Shown piece after piece: positions 1 to 6,452 of a DNA stretch of 27,631 bases; the stretch's first letter is position 1; each line of letters opens with the position of its first letter. Made by a program: the position numbers and the translations under genes. Origin of the DNA: an uncultured Bacilli bacterium (GTDB lineage: Bacteria > Bacillota_I > Bacilli_A > RF39 > UBA660); the NCBI GenBank assembly GCA_910587325.1, contig CAJUKB010000019.1:1-27631 (forward strand), given 5' to 3'. The notes under the pieces were generated by a model. The model saw only the letters and a program-made list of their open reading frames with translations. It was not told the origin of the DNA and searched no databases.

Positions 1-15
1 CTTAATTTGTGGTAT

Positions 16-1044
16 TTATAATTTTGAAATTGCGAGTAGATAGTTTCGGGACAAGCCTATTAAAGATTTTTCTATTTTCTTTTCATTGATTCTTGTATTA
101 CAATTAGCACATTTGTAATAAGTATGTTTTGTTTTATCTCTACTTGTACTAGAACTACCACCCATAATTTTATTACATTTAGGACATCTTATTTTTTGCA
201 TAAAGATATAAACAATTTTTCTATGGAAGTTTTTAAGATTTTTTTCTTTCCTTTTTTGTACACACTCAAAAGTAGTTTTATCAATTATAGCAGGAACAAC
301 ATCTTCAAATATTTGATTATCACTATTTGTTCGTTTTCCAAATTCCATGTTGCCAATATAAAGTTGATTAGAAAGAATTTTATCAACAGTGGTAGTTGCC
401 CACTTACGATTTAAAACTTCCTCTTCATTAAATAACTTGCAAATAGAACAAACGGAAGAGCCATCTAAATATAATTTGAATATTCTTCTTACAACATCAG
501 CTTTCACTTCATCAATAATTAGTTCTTTGCTATCTTTTTCTTTTGTAAACCCTAGTGGTGGTTTTCCGCTTAAATGACCTTTTTTCGCAGCTCCGATAAG
601 TCCAAATTTAGTTCTTTCACTTGTTCTTTCTATTTCTAGTTGAGCAAGTATTGTAAGCATACGAATAAAAAATTTACCATTAGCAGTTTCGGTATTTATT
701 TCTTCGGCGACACTTTCTAAACTACAATTATAATCTTCTAACATAGTACATATTGTCTCTAAATCACGAATAGAACGAGTAAGTCTATCTAACTTATAAA
801 CAATTATTTTGTTGATTTTACCATTTTTCATATCTTCAATCATTTCTTGAAATTTTGGTCTATTGGTATTTTTCTCCGAAACTCCCTCTTCACGATATAC
901 TTTATAAATCTTATAACCTTTAAATTCACATAACTTTTGTAGTCTTTCTTCTTGTTCATCTAAACTATGACCAAACCTAGATTGGTCCTCTGTTGAAACA
1001 CGAGGATATAAACCACATATTATTTCATTTTCTTCTTGTTTCAT
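16..1044 (-). CDS. Large-type serine recombinase, short C-terminus
   Basis: Site-specific DNA recombinase of the serine family, expected to cut and rejoin att sites of a mobile element. The protein has 342 residues from the ATG at 1044, which follows AAAGGAAAGGG at good spacing; an upstream in-frame ATG at 1089 lies within a hairpin and lacks such a site. Residues about 8-150 form the resolvase domain with YPRVSTEDQ and nucleophile Ser17, then KLDRLTRS. Residues about 165-265 match the Recombinase domain (PLGF, VRRIFKLYLDG, WATTTVDKILSNQLYIG). A zinc ribbon follows (CPKC ... CANC). Family members usually run 450-550 residues with a long coiled-coil tail; here the protein stops soon after the ribbon with an odd ending (LSRNYLLAISKL), so it is probably truncated or frameshifted. 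Recombinase identity is secure; activity is doubtful. Confidence 0.93.
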   Translation of the reverse strand: MKQEENEIICGLYPRVSTEDQSRFGHSLDEQEERLQKLCEFKGYKIYKVYREEGVSEKNTNRPKFQEMIEDMKNGKINKIIVYKLDRLTRSIRDLETICTMLEDYNCSLESVAEEINTETANGKFFIRMLTILAQLEIERTSERTKFGLIGAAKKGHLSGKPPLGFTKEKDSKELIIDEVKADVVRRIFKLYLDGSSVCSICKLFNEEEVLNRKWATTTVDKILSNQLYIGNMEFGKRTNSDNQIFEDVVPAIIDKTTFECVQKRKEKNLKNFHRKIVYIFMQKIRCPKCNKIMGGSSSTSRDKTKHTYYKCANCNTRINEKKIEKSLIGLSRNYLLAISKL

Positions 1045-1082
1045 TTTATCCCTTTCCTTTCTATCTTTTTTGAAACATAAAA

Positions 1083-1109
1083 AACACAAGAGACAATATC
1101 CCTTGTGTT
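1083..1109 (-). terminator. Hairpin with T-run upstream of recombinase
   Basis: AACACAAG (1083-1090) pairs with CTTGTGTT (1102-1109) around an 11-base loop. Read on the minus strand it is followed by a run of T. It lies between the upstream minus-strand gene and the recombinase start, so it could end the upstream transcript or act as an attenuator for the recombinase. Confidence 0.55.
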
Positions 1110-1181
1110 CAAGAACAAATAACTAAAATGTAAATATTAGATAGAATTAAATTCTATCAATAGCAAGTTTAACACTAGGCT

Positions 1182-1211
1182 TAGGTAAAGTCTAGGTAAA
1201 AAATAGGTAAA
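1182..1211. repeat. Three TAGGTAAA direct repeats, 11-bp period
   Basis: Exact copies of TAGGTAAA start at 1182, 1193 and 1204. The 11-base spacing puts them on about the same face of the helix. The first two overlap the imperfect dyad at 1175-1195. The layout resembles iterated protein-binding sites. Confidence 0.8.
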
Positions 1212-1279
1212 TTTTGTGTAGAAAATGGGAAGAGTATCAACAATTTTGAGATACATTACCACAATATCATTTGATTCTT

Positions 1280-1351
1280 GCAATGTCAATGCAACAAATA
1301 TGCAAATTTTGTGCAAAAAAAGTGCAAAAAAGTATGCAAAAAGTATGCAAA
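1280..1351. repeat. Seven helically phased GCAA/A-tract repeats
   Basis: GCAA occurs at 1280, 1291, 1302, 1313, 1324, 1336 and 1347, that is at steps of 11, 11, 11, 11, 12 and 11. From 1302 on, most copies continue into A-tracts and several read TATGCAAA or GTGCAAAA. Phased A-tracts are known to bend DNA; the array may also bind a protein at each turn. The unit is too short for CRISPR. Confidence 0.8.
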
Positions 1352-1439
1352 TTTAGGTAGAATTTTCATCTATCATATCAAGAATAACTTATAAAAATCT
1401 CTCCAATATCTTTCTACTATTTTAATTTATTATATAGAA

Positions 1440-1733
1440 TTATCTTCTCTTATTCATCTCATTTAATATGGAGATAAGCCTATTTAGAGAGATAATAGTA
1501 TTAGAGTTAGGAATATAAATTTTATCGTTATTATCGTATAAATAAGCAATTAAAGTATTAACACTATTATTCACAATAATTTTATGTGGTTCTTTAACAC
1601 TCAAATTCGTTTTATCAAATTTAATTAAATGCCCATCAATAAAATTAATATTAAGATTTCCAAAACTTGCTTTCATTTTTAGTTTATTTTTGATTTCACA
1701 AGGAAACTTTAATTGTTCTATGGTCGTTTTCAT
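1440..1733 (-). CDS. Hypothetical 97-residue protein
   Basis: I do not recognise this protein. It has 97 residues, no signal peptide and no membrane segment, and looks like a small soluble alpha/beta protein (NINFIDGHLIKFDK, KIIVNNSVNTLIAYLYD). The start must be the ATG at 1733 because an in-frame TGA lies three codons upstream. The nearest ribosome binding site (AAAGGAG) is about 13 bases away, which is long. An extended -10 (TGATATTAT, read on the minus strand at 1781-1773) is well placed for its promoter. It lies upstream of the recombinase on the same strand, separated by the repeat-rich leader, and may belong to the same mobile or relic module. Real gene likely; function unknown. Confidence 0.6.
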   Translation of the reverse strand: MKTTIEQLKFPCEIKNKLKMKASFGNLNINFIDGHLIKFDKTNLSVKEPHKIIVNNSVNTLIAYLYDNNDKIYIPNSNTIISLNRLISILNEMNKRR

Positions 1734-1772
1734 AATTATTCATCAACTCCTTTAAAATAATGAAAAAAGCCC

Positions 1773-1781
1773 ATAATATCA
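1773..1781 (-). promoter_or_regulatory. Extended -10 promoter of the 97-residue gene
   Basis: On the minus strand the sequence reads TGATATTAT, a TGn extended -10 with TATTAT, about 40 bases upstream of the ATG at 1733. No good -35 is visible, as is common for extended -10 promoters. Confidence 0.45.
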
Positions 1782-1809
1782 AATACTATGAACTTGTTTA
1801 TAAATAGAA

Positions 1810-1842
1810 AAACTCGCCTTACTATTTCTAGTGTGCGAGTTT
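1810..1842 (-). terminator. Terminator of tRNA-Gly
   Basis: AAACTCGC (1810-1817) pairs with GCGAGTTT (1835-1842). On the minus strand the stem is followed by a T-rich tract and lies ten bases after the CCA end of the tRNA, so it ends the tRNA transcript. Confidence 0.8.
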
Positions 1843-1851
1843 AAACCTCAA

Positions 1852-1926
1852 TGGAGCAAGTGAGCGGGATCGAACCGCCATCTCAACCTTGGCAAGGTCG
1901 TATACTAACCATTGTACTACACCTGC
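1852..1926 (-). tRNA. tRNA-Gly (anticodon GCC)
   Basis: Read on the minus strand, the acceptor arm GCAGGTG pairs with CACTTGC (one G-T pair), the CCA end is encoded, the anticodon arm is ACCTTGCCAAGGT with anticodon GCC, and the T arm contains GGTTCGATCC. Total 75 bases including CCA. It stands alone with its own terminator. It reads glycine codons GGC and GGT. Confidence 0.96.
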
Positions 1927-1993
1927 GTGTTTAAATAATAACAAAAGTTGTAAAAAATTGCAATCACTAATTTAAAAAAAGAAGAATTAATGC

Positions 1994-1999
1994 TATAAT
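1994..1999 (+). promoter_or_regulatory. -10 element upstream of the 212-residue gene
   Basis: TATAAT preceded by TGC gives an extended -10 (TGCTATAAT, 1991-1999), about 40 bases upstream of the ATG at 2040. A second TATAAT lies at 2001-2006. The -35 region is A-rich and weak. Confidence 0.5.
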
Positions 2000-2039
2000 G
2001 TATAATCATAGAGAAAAATAAGAAAAGAATGGGATTAGA

Positions 2040-2678
2040 ATGAAAAATAAAAAAAAGAAAATTATAATTATAGTTATAATTGTTATTATACTTTTAGCAG
2101 TAGGAAGTTTCTTTGGGTATCGTTATGTCAAAAACAAAAATGTAGATACTTCAACCAATACCATAGAAGTGTTAGACAGTATTGTAGGATATGATTATCA
2201 TTTAGAAGATAGAGATGGAGAACTTTATAAAGAAGCTTTCTTTAAACTAAAAAATTTACTAGAAAAAAGTAATACCATCGATGACAAACAATATGCAGAA
2301 TATCTTGCCACGCTTTTTTTAGTTGATTTCTATACGCTTGAAAATAAAATAAGCAAATATGATGTTGGTTCTTTAGATTTTTTATATCCTGAAGAAAAAG
2401 AAAAATTCCAAAAAAAAGCAATGGATACCTTATATAAACTTGTTTTAGATAATGGGATGAACACAAGAAAACAAGAATTACCAACTGTTACAAAAGTAGA
2501 ATTAGAGAAAATAGAGAATACAGAATATAAAAAAGGAAATCAAATGTTATCAGGGTATTTAATTAATGCAACTCTAACATATCAAAAAGATTTAGGTTAC
2601 GATAAGCAGGTCAAATTAACTTTAGTAAAAGAAGAAAATAAACTTTATGTTGTCAATTTAACAGGGGATGTAGATTAA
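2040..2678 (+). CDS. Membrane-anchored protein of unknown function
   Basis: This 212-residue protein has a Lys-rich start (MKNKKKK), one hydrophobic segment at about residues 8-26, and an extracellular or periplasm-side remainder of about 180 residues. The soluble part is helical in its first half (YKEAFFKLKNLLEKS, YAEYLATLFLVDFYTL) and ends in beta-like strands (YLINATLTYQKDLG, VKLTLVKEENKLYVVNL), which recalls the NTF2-like layout seen in many small Firmicute lipoprotein-like proteins. That fold is a guess from pattern only. No lipobox Cys is present. The gene has its own promoter and terminator and stands immediately upstream of the SipW-type secreted protein, so both may work at the cell surface. 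Confidence 0.75.
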   Translation: MKNKKKKIIIIVIIVIILLAVGSFFGYRYVKNKNVDTSTNTIEVLDSIVGYDYHLEDRDGELYKEAFFKLKNLLEKSNTIDDKQYAEYLATLFLVDFYTLENKISKYDVGSLDFLYPEEKEKFQKKAMDTLYKLVLDNGMNTRKQELPTVTKVELEKIENTEYKKGNQMLSGYLINATLTYQKDLGYDKQVKLTLVKEENKLYVVNLTGDVD

Positions 2679-2703
2679 AAAAGATTGTATAATCTTTTTT
2701 TAT
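2677..2703 (+). terminator. Terminator after the 212-residue gene
   Basis: AAAAAAGATT (2677-2686) pairs perfectly with AATCTTTTTT (2691-2700) around GTAT, giving a stem that ends in a T-run. The hairpin overlaps the region where the -35 of the next gene would lie. Confidence 0.8.
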
Positions 2704-2707
2704 TTTG

Positions 2708-2713
2708 TATAAT
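2708..2713 (+). promoter_or_regulatory. -10 element of the SipW-type gene
   Basis: TATAAT at 2708-2713 lies 23 bases upstream of the chosen ATG at 2737. A weak -35 (TTGTAT, 2685-2690) sits 17 bases upstream, inside the terminator hairpin of the previous gene, so the terminator and promoter share sequence. Confidence 0.5.
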
Positions 2714-2736
2714 GAAAAAAAGAATAGGTGATACTT

Positions 2737-3390
2737 ATGGATGAAAAGAAAAGCAATAAAAGACAAGTAACAAAAGTATTTATTTTAGTAGTGGCGTTAA
2801 TGGTAATTGCATTTAGTGGTACTTATGCTTACTTTAATAATACATTTGTAGGCAGTCCTAGTACAACAACTGCTACATCAGGAGTATTTGATATAGAAAG
2901 CAGTTTAGAAACCGTAAGTGCAATTCAAAATCGTAGAATGGCTTTAATTCATGTAAATGATACTCAAGACCAAAGAGACGAACTTGCTGATAAATTAACA
3001 TTTACAGTGACAAGTACGGAAAAATCTACAGTAGATGGAGAATTTAATCTTTTTTTAAAAGACATTAAACTAACGAAAAATTTATATACAAAATATTTAA
3101 AATGGGAGCTTTTAAAAGGAAATGAAATAATTAGTCAAGGGGATTTTGAAAATGCTGAAAGAGATGGAATAGCTGTTGAAGGCGAAGAAGATAAAGCTGT
3201 AACAGACGTAAAAGAATTTCAATTAAATACAAAGGCATTATCCCTTCCAAAAAATAAAACTCAAACCTTTACTTTTAGAATGTATTTATTAGATGATCCA
3301 AATAAAAATCAAATTAAACTAACGGATGGAAGTTTTAATGGACGCCTTTATTTAGAAGCTGTACCAGTTTCAAATTTAAATAATGAATAA
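2737..3390 (+). CDS. Secreted protein with SipW-type signal peptide
   Basis: Exported protein of 217 residues. The N-terminus has Lys/Arg residues, a hydrophobic core (VFILVVALMVIAF) and the motif SGTYAYFNN, which is the recognition pattern of proteins cut by SipW-type signal peptidases, as in TasA and camelysin. The mature part (after about residue 28) begins with a Ser/Thr-rich strand and is predicted mostly beta (LTFTVTST, TFTFRMYLLDD, GRLYLEAVPV), in keeping with a fibre or matrix protein. I chose the ATG at 2737 because AGGTGAT lies just upstream; a GTG at 2728 is too close to that site. No sipW-like gene or partner fibre gene is visible in the window. The surface-matrix role is by family analogy. 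Confidence 0.8.
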   Translation: MDEKKSNKRQVTKVFILVVALMVIAFSGTYAYFNNTFVGSPSTTTATSGVFDIESSLETVSAIQNRRMALIHVNDTQDQRDELADKLTFTVTSTEKSTVDGEFNLFLKDIKLTKNLYTKYLKWELLKGNEIISQGDFENAERDGIAVEGEEDKAVTDVKEFQLNTKALSLPKNKTQTFTFRMYLLDDPNKNQIKLTDGSFNGRLYLEAVPVSNLNNE

Positions 3391-3393
3391 AAG

Positions 3394-3417
3394 AATCATC
3401 AAAAAATGATTTTTTTA
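3394..3417 (+). terminator. Terminator after the SipW-type gene
   Basis: AATCAT (3394-3399) pairs with ATGATT (3406-3411), followed by a run of T. It lies four bases after the stop codon. Confidence 0.7.
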
Positions 3418-3432
3418 ATTAACCTTTAAGGG

Positions 3433-3481
3433 TGTGACTTGCCCTTAGCAAGTCACAAAAAACCACTAGCTAAGCTAGTGG
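3433..3481. repeat. Left-end hairpin pair of the IS200 element
   Basis: Two adjacent perfect stem-loops: TGTGACTTGC / GCAAGTCACA with loop CCTTA (3433-3457), and CCACTAGC / GCTAGTGG with loop TAA (3463-3481). IS200/IS605 transposases recognise such subterminal hairpins. Confidence 0.75.
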
Positions 3482-3567
3482 AGTTAATGTGCTTTCAGCA
3501 AAATGACATCTCGCATGCTATAATATGGCTGTTCAGGCCCAATATTAAGCATGAAAGGAGAGATGTC

Positions 3568-4007
3568 ATGGCTAAAAGTTTAGCACATACAAAATATATG
3601 TGCAAGTAATCACATTGTGTTTATACCAAAATTTAGAAGAAAGGTAATCTATAATAAGTTAAGAGCAGATATACAAAAATATATACAAGACTTATGTAAG
3701 TGGAAAGGAGTAGAAATAATAGAAGGGCATATGATGCCAGACCATGTCCATTTACTAGTAGAAATACCACCAAAAATGAGCGTATCGTATTTTATGGGGT
3801 ATTTGAAAGGAAAAAGTAGTCTAATGGTATTTGAAATATAAGTTTGGAAACAGAAACTTTTGGGCAACAGGGTATTATGTAAGTACAGTAGGATTAAATG
3901 AAGCAACAATAAGAAAGTACATAAGAGAGCAAGAGAATGAAGATATGATACAAGATAAATTAACCAAAAAGGAATACATAAACCCTTTCAAGGGTAAACT
4001 GAAGTAG
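3568..4007 (+). pseudogene. tnpA: IS200-type Y1 transposase TnpA, frameshifted
   Basis: Single-strand HUH/Y1 transposase. Frame one gives MAKSLAHTKYMCK and then stops; one extra base in AAGTAATCAC (about 3608) shifts the rest into another frame, which continues HIVFIPKFRRKVIYNKLR with the metal-binding PDHVHLLVEIPP block (His codons 3743 and 3749). After MVFE (3835) a second break loses the segment that family members usually read as RHANLK or similar, and a third frame resumes with YKFGNRNFWATGYYVSTVG, including the tyrosine block, to the stop at 4005-4007. The second lesion thus looks like a deletion of about 17-20 bases. Two breaks mean no functional protein. Confidence 0.92.
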
Positions 4008-4017
4008 TCATTACATA

Positions 4018-4082
4018 GGGCTTGAACAAAGTGAAAGCAAGCCTTCATTTGCGGGCTTGTTGGTATTTTGGCCTTATAGGCC
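4018..4082 (+). repeat. Structured noncoding tail of the IS200 element
   Basis: GGGCTTG at 4018-4024 and again at 4053-4059 can each pair with the single CAAGCC at 4038-4043, so two exclusive hairpins are possible. A further perfect hairpin, GGCCT / AGGCC, lies at 4070-4082. This sits where tnpB would lie in a full IS605 element. Confidence 0.6.
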
Positions 4083-4089
4083 ATGTGAA

Positions 4090-4112
4090 AACCACGTCTT
4101 TTAGGCGTGGTT
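4090..4112. repeat. Right-end hairpin of the IS200 element
   Basis: AACCACG (4090-4096) pairs with CGTGGTT (4106-4112). On the minus strand the stem is followed by TTTT, so it can also end transcription of the minus-strand gene at 4115-4477. Confidence 0.7.
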
Positions 4113-4114
4113 AT

Positions 4115-4477
4115 TTATTTAAATTTTTTTATGCGAGCTAAGGGTTTAGATGATTCTTTTACTTTACGCTTTAAATGATTGATTAAAAGAATTTGAATTA
4201 AACGAGAGTAAAAAGTTAAAGTAGGAGTTTCATGTATTTTTAAAATGAAGCCAGTTTGTGCGTTTGCATAAAATAAAGTATGTTCATCAACAATTTGATT
4301 TGCACTTTCTGGTAAAATAAAGGTAACACCTAAATATTGCCAATTTTCTTCTTCTTTTCGTTTTTTAAATATGCGAAAAACTATGAAATCCTTCTTTTTC
4401 ATATATTCTCTTTCTATTTTAAAAAGAGAAGTCTCAATTTTATCAAAATCATTAAAATAATCATAAATTTTTTTCAT
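4115..4477 (-). CDS. Hypothetical 120-residue protein
   Basis: I do not recognise this protein. I chose the ATG at 4477 because AGAGGAAAG lies just upstream; a longer reading from 4579 would have no ribosome binding site and would cross the promoter of the divergent transporter gene. The product is small, basic and probably cytosolic, with an N-terminal helical part (MKKIYDYFNDFDKIETSLFK) and then strands that suggest a compact alpha/beta domain (DFIVFRIFKK, WQYLGVTFILPE, TGFILKIHETPTLTFY). The IS200 right end abuts its 3' end, so the last residues could be altered by the insertion. It is transcribed away from the ZIP transporter gene. Confidence 0.65.
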   Translation of the reverse strand: MKKIYDYFNDFDKIETSLFKIEREYMKKKDFIVFRIFKKRKEEENWQYLGVTFILPESANQIVDEHTLFYANAQTGFILKIHETPTLTFYSRLIQILLINHLKRKVKESSKPLARIKKFK

Positions 4478-4562
4478 AACTTTCCTCTTTCTAAATCTAC
4501 CGAAAACAATTTTATCATAAAACGAAATAATTGCAAATTCCCTTTTTTCTTGAGCACTAACA

Positions 4563-4571
4563 TGGTATAAT
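4563..4571 (+). promoter_or_regulatory. Extended -10 promoter of the ZIP transporter gene
   Basis: TGGTATAAT is a TGn extended -10 with a perfect TATAAT at 4566-4571, 24 bases upstream of the ATG at 4595. The -35 region is only T-rich. Confidence 0.65.
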
Positions 4572-4594
4572 AGTTGCAATAAAGGGTGATGAAA

Positions 4595-5359
4595 ATGGGA
4601 TTTAAGGCATTATTATTAACCATTTTAGTAAGTATTTTTTTCCTAGTTGGAATTTTTTTGCCTCGTTTGTTTAAGAATAAGCAGAAGTTAATTTTATTTA
4701 CGACTAGCCTAACTTTTGTTTTGATGCTTTTTTTGCTTTTTTTTGATTTAATACCAGAGGTAATAGAAATTTTTAATCCATTTCATGTAAAATTCATTTT
4801 CCTTATTTCTATTTTTGCTCTATTTGGATTTATTATTCTGAAAATACTAGATTCTTTTATACCAGAACACCATCATGATCACCATGATTTTAATGATGAT
4901 AAGCAAGAACATAATGCCCATTTGTACCATATTGGATTTATTACAGCTTTATCTTTAATACTACATAATATAATAGAAGGCATTTCGATTTATGCGACAG
5001 GATTAACGGATTTAAAAGCGGGATTTTTAATGGCCATTATAGTTGGGTGTCATAATTTGCCTTTAGGTGTTGAGATTGCAATCGGGCTTGAAGCAAAAAA
5101 AGAAAATAAAATGATGAGAAAAGGAGTTCTTCTTTCAGTAGTTCTTTCTAGTTTTTTAGGAGCTTTTATCCTATTTATACTAAAAAAAGATTTAAATCCT
5201 TTTTTTGAGGGGCTATTATTATCTATGACTATTGGAATGCTTCTATACATTAGTGTAGGAGAACTACTAATGGAAATAAAAGAAAATAGAAAAGAAAAAG
5301 AAATAAAACTTGGATTTCTTTTTGGAATTATTCTAGCATTGCTTTTGCTATTTTTATAA
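4595..5359 (+). CDS. ZIP-family metal transporter (ZupT-like)
   Basis: Divalent metal (zinc or similar) uptake or export across the cell membrane. The 254-residue protein has about eight hydrophobic segments. A His/Asp-rich loop lies at residues 91-112 (HHHDHHDF and following), where ZIP proteins carry their variable metal-binding loop. The two metal-site helices follow: HNIIEGISIYATG (from residue 124) and HNLPLGVEIAIGLEA (from residue 153). In ZupT both read HNxPEG; here the second has Leu in place of the Glu. I chose the ATG at 4595 because AAAGGGTG lies just upstream. The phospholipase gene starts 12 bases after the stop, so both are probably one transcript. Family assignment is strong; the metal is unknown. 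Confidence 0.9.
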   Translation: MGFKALLLTILVSIFFLVGIFLPRLFKNKQKLILFTTSLTFVLMLFLLFFDLIPEVIEIFNPFHVKFIFLISIFALFGFIILKILDSFIPEHHHDHHDFNDDKQEHNAHLYHIGFITALSLILHNIIEGISIYATGLTDLKAGFLMAIIVGCHNLPLGVEIAIGLEAKKENKMMRKGVLLSVVLSSFLGAFILFILKKDLNPFFEGLLLSMTIGMLLYISVGELLMEIKENRKEKEIKLGFLFGIILALLLLFL

Positions 5360-5371
5360 GAAGGTGTTTTC

Positions 5372-6424
5372 ATGATTGGGCTGGCACTACAAGGGGGAGG
5401 AGCTAGAGGTGCTTATCAAATTGGAGCCTATTATGCTTTTAAAAAAGTTCATATTAAATTTGATGGTGTTTGTGGAACAAGTATTGGAGCATTTAATGGC
5501 GCTTTTATTGCAAGTGGAAAAGAGAGTGAACTACTAGACTTTTGGATGAACGTATCTATTGGGGAAATTCTAGGCTTTGAAGAAGAATATATTCAAAAAA
5601 AAATTCACCATGAATTTAATTTTTCTTTTTTAAAGTTAAGTATGCAAAACTTTTTTCGTATTTTGAAATCAGGGGGTATACAAACTGATGGCTTGAAAAA
5701 AATATTGGATACTTATTTAGAAGATGAACTTATTTTAAAAAGCAAAATGGATTTTGGAATTTGTACAATAAGATTGAAAGACTTAAAACCACTCTATATT
5801 TTTAAAGAAGATATGAATCCTGAAAAGTTAAAAGACTATATTCTTGCGAGTTGCTACTTACCCTTTTTTAAAATGGAAAAGCAGGTAGATGACCATTACT
5901 ATTTAGATGGTGGTTTTTATGATAACACTCCAATTAATATGTTAATTGATAAAGGATATAAAAAAATTTATGTTGTAGAATTAAATCCTTTATTAAATAT
6001 TAATCGTAAACCAAAAAATAAGAACGTAGAAATCATTAAAATCACTCCGCAAAGAAGTTTAGGAGGCGTAATGGTTTACGATAATGAGAATTTACGTGAA
6101 AATATTAAAATGGGATATTATGACACTTTAAGAGTGGTAAAAAAATTAGATGGGTATCACTATTGCTTTAAAAATAGACCCGATTTTTTCTATGATTTTA
6201 TTACAAGAAAAGTAAATAAAAAATTAAGAAAACGCATTTTTGGCTTCTTTCATGCTAAAACCAATAAAGAAGCATTTATAAAGGCTTTGGAATATTGGAT
6301 GAAAAAAGAAAATATGGATTACTATAAAGTGTATAAGCCTTATAAAATATTGAAACAAGTAAAAAAACTTCCAAAAAATAAACATTTTGTTTATGAATTT
6401 TTACGCCAAGTAAAGTTTTTGTGA
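5372..6424 (+). CDS. Patatin-like phospholipase (RssA/NTE family)
   Basis: Cytosolic serine lipase/esterase that uses a Ser-Asp dyad. All hallmarks are present in 350 residues: oxyanion loop GGGARGAY at 8-15, nucleophile motif GTSIG with Ser37 (followed by AFNGAF), and the DGG motif with Asp179 (YYLDGGFYDNTPI). There is no signal peptide. The C-terminal 130 residues are basic and rich in Tyr and Lys and may bind membrane. The start ATG follows AAGAAGGTG. It is the second gene after the ZIP transporter, with a 12-base gap. Members of this family hydrolyse phospholipids or other acyl esters; the natural substrate cannot be told. It ends in TGA, within a likely promoter for the next gene. Confidence 0.93.
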   Translation: MIGLALQGGGARGAYQIGAYYAFKKVHIKFDGVCGTSIGAFNGAFIASGKESELLDFWMNVSIGEILGFEEEYIQKKIHHEFNFSFLKLSMQNFFRILKSGGIQTDGLKKILDTYLEDELILKSKMDFGICTIRLKDLKPLYIFKEDMNPEKLKDYILASCYLPFFKMEKQVDDHYYLDGGFYDNTPINMLIDKGYKKIYVVELNPLLNINRKPKNKNVEIIKITPQRSLGGVMVYDNENLRENIKMGYYDTLRVVKKLDGYHYCFKNRPDFFYDFITRKVNKKLRKRIFGFFHAKTNKEAFIKALEYWMKKENMDYYKVYKPYKILKQVKKLPKNKHFVYEFLRQVKFL

Positions 6425-6430
6425 TATGAT
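6422..6430 (+). promoter_or_regulatory. Extended -10 upstream of the Cys-cluster gene
   Basis: TGATATGAT, a TGn extended -10, overlaps the phospholipase stop codon and lies 23 bases upstream of the ATG at 6453. It suggests that this gene can be transcribed apart from the upstream pair. Confidence 0.45.
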
Positions 6431-6452
6431 AGAAAAAACAGCGGAGGTTAAA

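Larger units (their letters stand above)
1110..1439. other. Repeat-rich noncoding leader between two minus-strand genes
   Basis: There is no credible gene here. The stretch holds a palindrome at 1140-1158 (GATAGAATT, centre A, AATTCTATC), an imperfect dyad at 1175-1195 (CTAGGCTT / AAGTCTAG with one mismatch), three TAGGTAAA direct repeats at 1182, 1193 and 1204, and seven GCAA motifs at 1280-1350 spaced 11 or 12 bases apart. It probably contains binding sites for the recombinase, its attachment site or a regulator; which of these cannot be told from the sequence. Confidence 0.6.
3433..4112 (+). mobile_element. Decayed IS200/IS605-type element (tnpA only)
   Basis: The unit is bounded by subterminal hairpins typical of this family, which moves as single-stranded DNA: on the left a 10-bp stem at 3433-3457 and a perfect 8-bp stem at 3463-3481 (CCACTAGC / GCTAGTGG), on the right a stem at 4090-4112 (AACCACG / CGTGGTT). 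Inside is a broken tnpA and about 80 bases of structured noncoding DNA. There is no tnpB. Exact ends cannot be set because these elements make no target duplication. The right hairpin lies three bases from the stop codon of the minus-strand gene at 4115. Confidence 0.85.

Noticed and set aside
1280..1351. Short repeats taken as a CRISPR array
   Set aside because: The unit is 11 bases with no spacers and no cas genes nearby. It is a phased motif array.
1852..1926. tRNA-Gly as the integration site of the recombinase element
   Set aside because: No repeat of the tRNA 3' end is seen in the window, and large serine recombinases seldom use tRNA genes.
3617..3841. Separate small gene with a HVHLLV motif
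   Set aside because: It is the middle fragment of the broken tnpA, without its own start site.
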